Assembly (NCBI RefSeq): GCF_963526985.1
Contig: NZ_CAURPW010000004.1
Span: 124,001 to 188,000 of the forward strand
DNA from: an uncultured Campylobacter sp.
GTDB lineage: Bacteria > Campylobacterota > Campylobacteria > Campylobacterales > Campylobacteraceae
Reading direction: 5' to 3'
Length of the DNA: 64,000 nt
The notes under the pieces were generated by a model that was not told the origin of the DNA, ran no database searches, and was given only the letters and a program-made list of their open reading frames with translations. Made by a program: the position numbers and the translations under genes. Every line of letters starts with the position of its first letter. Positions within the stretch are counted from its first letter, which is position 1. This document shows, piece after piece, positions 62,719 to 64,000 of this stretch.

Positions 62719-63517
62719 CGCAGCCGTTTGCGCCTTGCAGCTACCGACCCAACCCATGAGCGAGTCGAGGCTTGATTATTATTTTAGGATTTGCGCCGAT
62801 GAGGGCGCTAGGCTCGTGGTGCTTGGAGAGTACGTGCTAAACAGCTTTTTTAAAGAGCTTGAGCTCATGCCAAAAAGCCTCATAAAAGAGCAAAGCGAGC
62901 GCAAAAAACATGCGCTTGCGGCGATGGCGCAAAAATACAATCTAGAAATCCTAGCCCCGCTCGTACTACCCAAAGGCAAAGGCTTCGTCAAGGTCGCGGC
63001 GAGATTTAGCCCCGCGTCCTCGCGCTTTTACGAGCAGCAGATCCTGATGCCCTACCCGCACTGGAACGAGGCGAAATTTTTTGCTAACAAAGATGAGGGC
63101 GAGCTAAATTTACCCGTCTTTAGCTACGAGAAATTTAAAATCGGCGCGATGTTTGGTTTTGAGGCGCATTTTGATGCGGCGTGGGCGTATATGGCGCGCA
63201 AGAAAGTCGATGCCGTCGTGGTTCCCACCGCGTGCACGTTTTTTAGCGAGACGCGCTGGGAGGAGCTGCTAAAAACCCGCGCCTTTACGAACAACGTCTA
63301 CGTTTTACGCGTAAACCGCGTCGGCAACCACAAGGCCGCTAGCGGCGAACAGTGGAGCTTTTACGGCGATTCGATGCTCATTAGCCCCTTTGGCGAGGTG
63401 GTTTCGCGCCTAGGTAAAAACGAAGAGATGATGGTGGCAAAACTCGAAAAAAAAGAACTGAGCGAAGCTAGAAAGACTTGGGAATTTTCTAAAATTTTAG
63501 AAAAAAGATTTAAGTAG
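62711..63517 (+). CDS. Nitrilase-superfamily protein lacking catalytic Lys and Cys
   Basis: 268 residues with the overall CN-hydrolase pattern: LVVLGEYVLNSFF with the first triad residue E40, then FYEQQILMPY, KIGAMFGFEAHFD, DAVVVPTACTFF, and a C-terminal SFYGDSMLISPFGEVVSRLG as in the family. The Lys expected in Y-x-K is Gln109 and the Cys expected in ICYD/E is Gly149, so hydrolase activity by the usual mechanism is unlikely. It may bind a ligand or partner instead. The start overlaps xseB by eight bases; it is the last gene of the operon. C. jejuni has a related gene in the same place as I recall. Confidence 0.8.
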   Translation: MSSAAVCALQLPTQPMSESRLDYYFRICADEGARLVVLGEYVLNSFFKELELMPKSLIKEQSERKKHALAAMAQKYNLEILAPLVLPKGKGFVKVAARFSPASSRFYEQQILMPYPHWNEAKFFANKDEGELNLPVFSYEKFKIGAMFGFEAHFDAAWAYMARKKVDAVVVPTACTFFSETRWEELLKTRAFTNNVYVLRVNRVGNHKAASGEQWSFYGDSMLISPFGEVVSRLGKNEEMMVAKLEKKELSEARKTWEFSKILEKRFK

Positions 63518-64000
63518 CGTTTGAGCGAGCTTTTGCTTTACGGCGGTTAGGTCCGCTGTTTGCTTATGCTTTAGCGTAGTGTTTGTCTTTTTACGCCGCA
63601 CTTATAAATTTACCGTAGATAAAATTCGGCGCGGCAGGATTACATTTCGTTTTTAAAATTTATATATTGTTAAACTTTTATTTTAGTCTTAATTTTGATA
63701 TTTATAAATGTAGCGCCAAACCAAAATGAGTCATGAGAAAACTTAACACGGATCGCCAAAAAGGCATAGAGACGGCGCAAAGAGAGCTAGCCAAAAGATC
63801 AGACGACGAAAATGTCCCGACAACAAGCTAATAGCTCAAGAAGCGCAAAGATGCGGCACATACTAAAGAAAAAAGGCTAGAGCGCGTTTCTAGTCCTTGC
63901 TTTTTACGTTATTTGCCGCTAAATTTAGCCTAAAATACGTCAAATTTAACGCCCTCAAATTTATAAACATCCAAATTTATATGGCGTCCTTTGAGCCGTA
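63518..64000. other. Terminal gap
   Basis: About 480 bases up to the window end. Apart from the candidate small transcript listed separately, no gene is visible; the last 100 bases carry several AAATTT words. Confidence 0.4.
63703..63905 (+). ncRNA. Candidate small transcript (possible 32-residue peptide)
   Basis: TATAAA at 63703-63708 is a plausible -10. An intrinsic-terminator-like hairpin (AAGGCTAGA / TCTAGTCCTT, one bulge) followed by GCTTTTT ends at 63905. Between them a 32-codon frame (63733-63831, MRKLNTDRQKGIETAQRE and on) exists without a good ribosome site. Either a small RNA or a gene relic. Low certainty. Confidence 0.3.

Overview
The window reads as chromosome of a non-thermophilic Campylobacter, probably close to the C. 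showae / rectus / curvus / concisus group. This rests on Campylobacter-type gene neighbourhoods recalled from C. jejuni (flgL next to ftsK; lon-bamD-fliW; hemH-oxidoreductase-alaS-maf-pbp1A; ileS-microprotein-gatA-guaB-xseB-nitrilase; aspA-dcuA-racemase), a sigma-54 flagellar promoter, and moderate-to-low GC. The hexamer AAATTT is very common in host genes and especially in gaps. Species assignment is inference.

Layout. 1-4.2 kb: 5' end of ftsK, flgL, yaaA and the HU gene. 4.3-11.7 kb: a 7.3-kb integrative and mobilizable element in the 3' end of tRNA-Leu(CAA), bounded by 14/15 matching att repeats. In order it holds a tyrosine integrase, a RepA-like helicase, six 21/22-bp iterons, a small protein, a MobB-like membrane protein, three hairpins (candidate oriT), MobC, and a relaxase-primase. 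It has no obvious cargo, and three reading frames are broken by apparent +1 shifts. 12.2-22.3 kb: a sulfate assimilation cluster (sulfite reductase, siroheme synthase, sulfate ABC transporter, APS reductase, ATP sulfurylase CysD/CysN). 22.7-26.3 kb: lon, bamD, fliW. 26.4-33.1 kb: an AT-rich island with three prepilin-like proteins resembling MSHA-pilus MshD/MshO/MshP, a long-form hibernation factor, and a divergently facing 1065-residue exported MshQ-like protein. 33.3-44.4 kb: hemH, an oxidoreductase, alaS, maf, pbp1A, membrane proteins and a MATE exporter. 44.9-52.0 kb: pflA, an orphan NuoG-like protein, aspartate racemase, dcuA, aspA. 52.5-63.5 kb: a membrane protein, a rhodanese, a CinA-family protein, then ileS to a nitrilase-like gene in one tightly packed forward operon.

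How the genes work together. The sulfate cluster takes sulfate from uptake through APS and sulfite to sulfide, including the enzyme that makes siroheme. AspA, DcuA and the racemase form an aspartate/fumarate module typical of anaerobic fumarate respiration. The pseudopilin cassette and the MshQ-like protein look like accessory parts of a type IV/MSHA-like pilus whose core machinery lies elsewhere.

Least ordinary items: the iteron-bearing element with its long palindromes and frame breaks, the MSHA-like cassette, a nitrilase-fold protein lacking two catalytic residues, an orphan NuoG-like protein, and the AAATTT enrichment, which matches the RAATTY motif reported for methylation-dependent transformation in C. 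jejuni.
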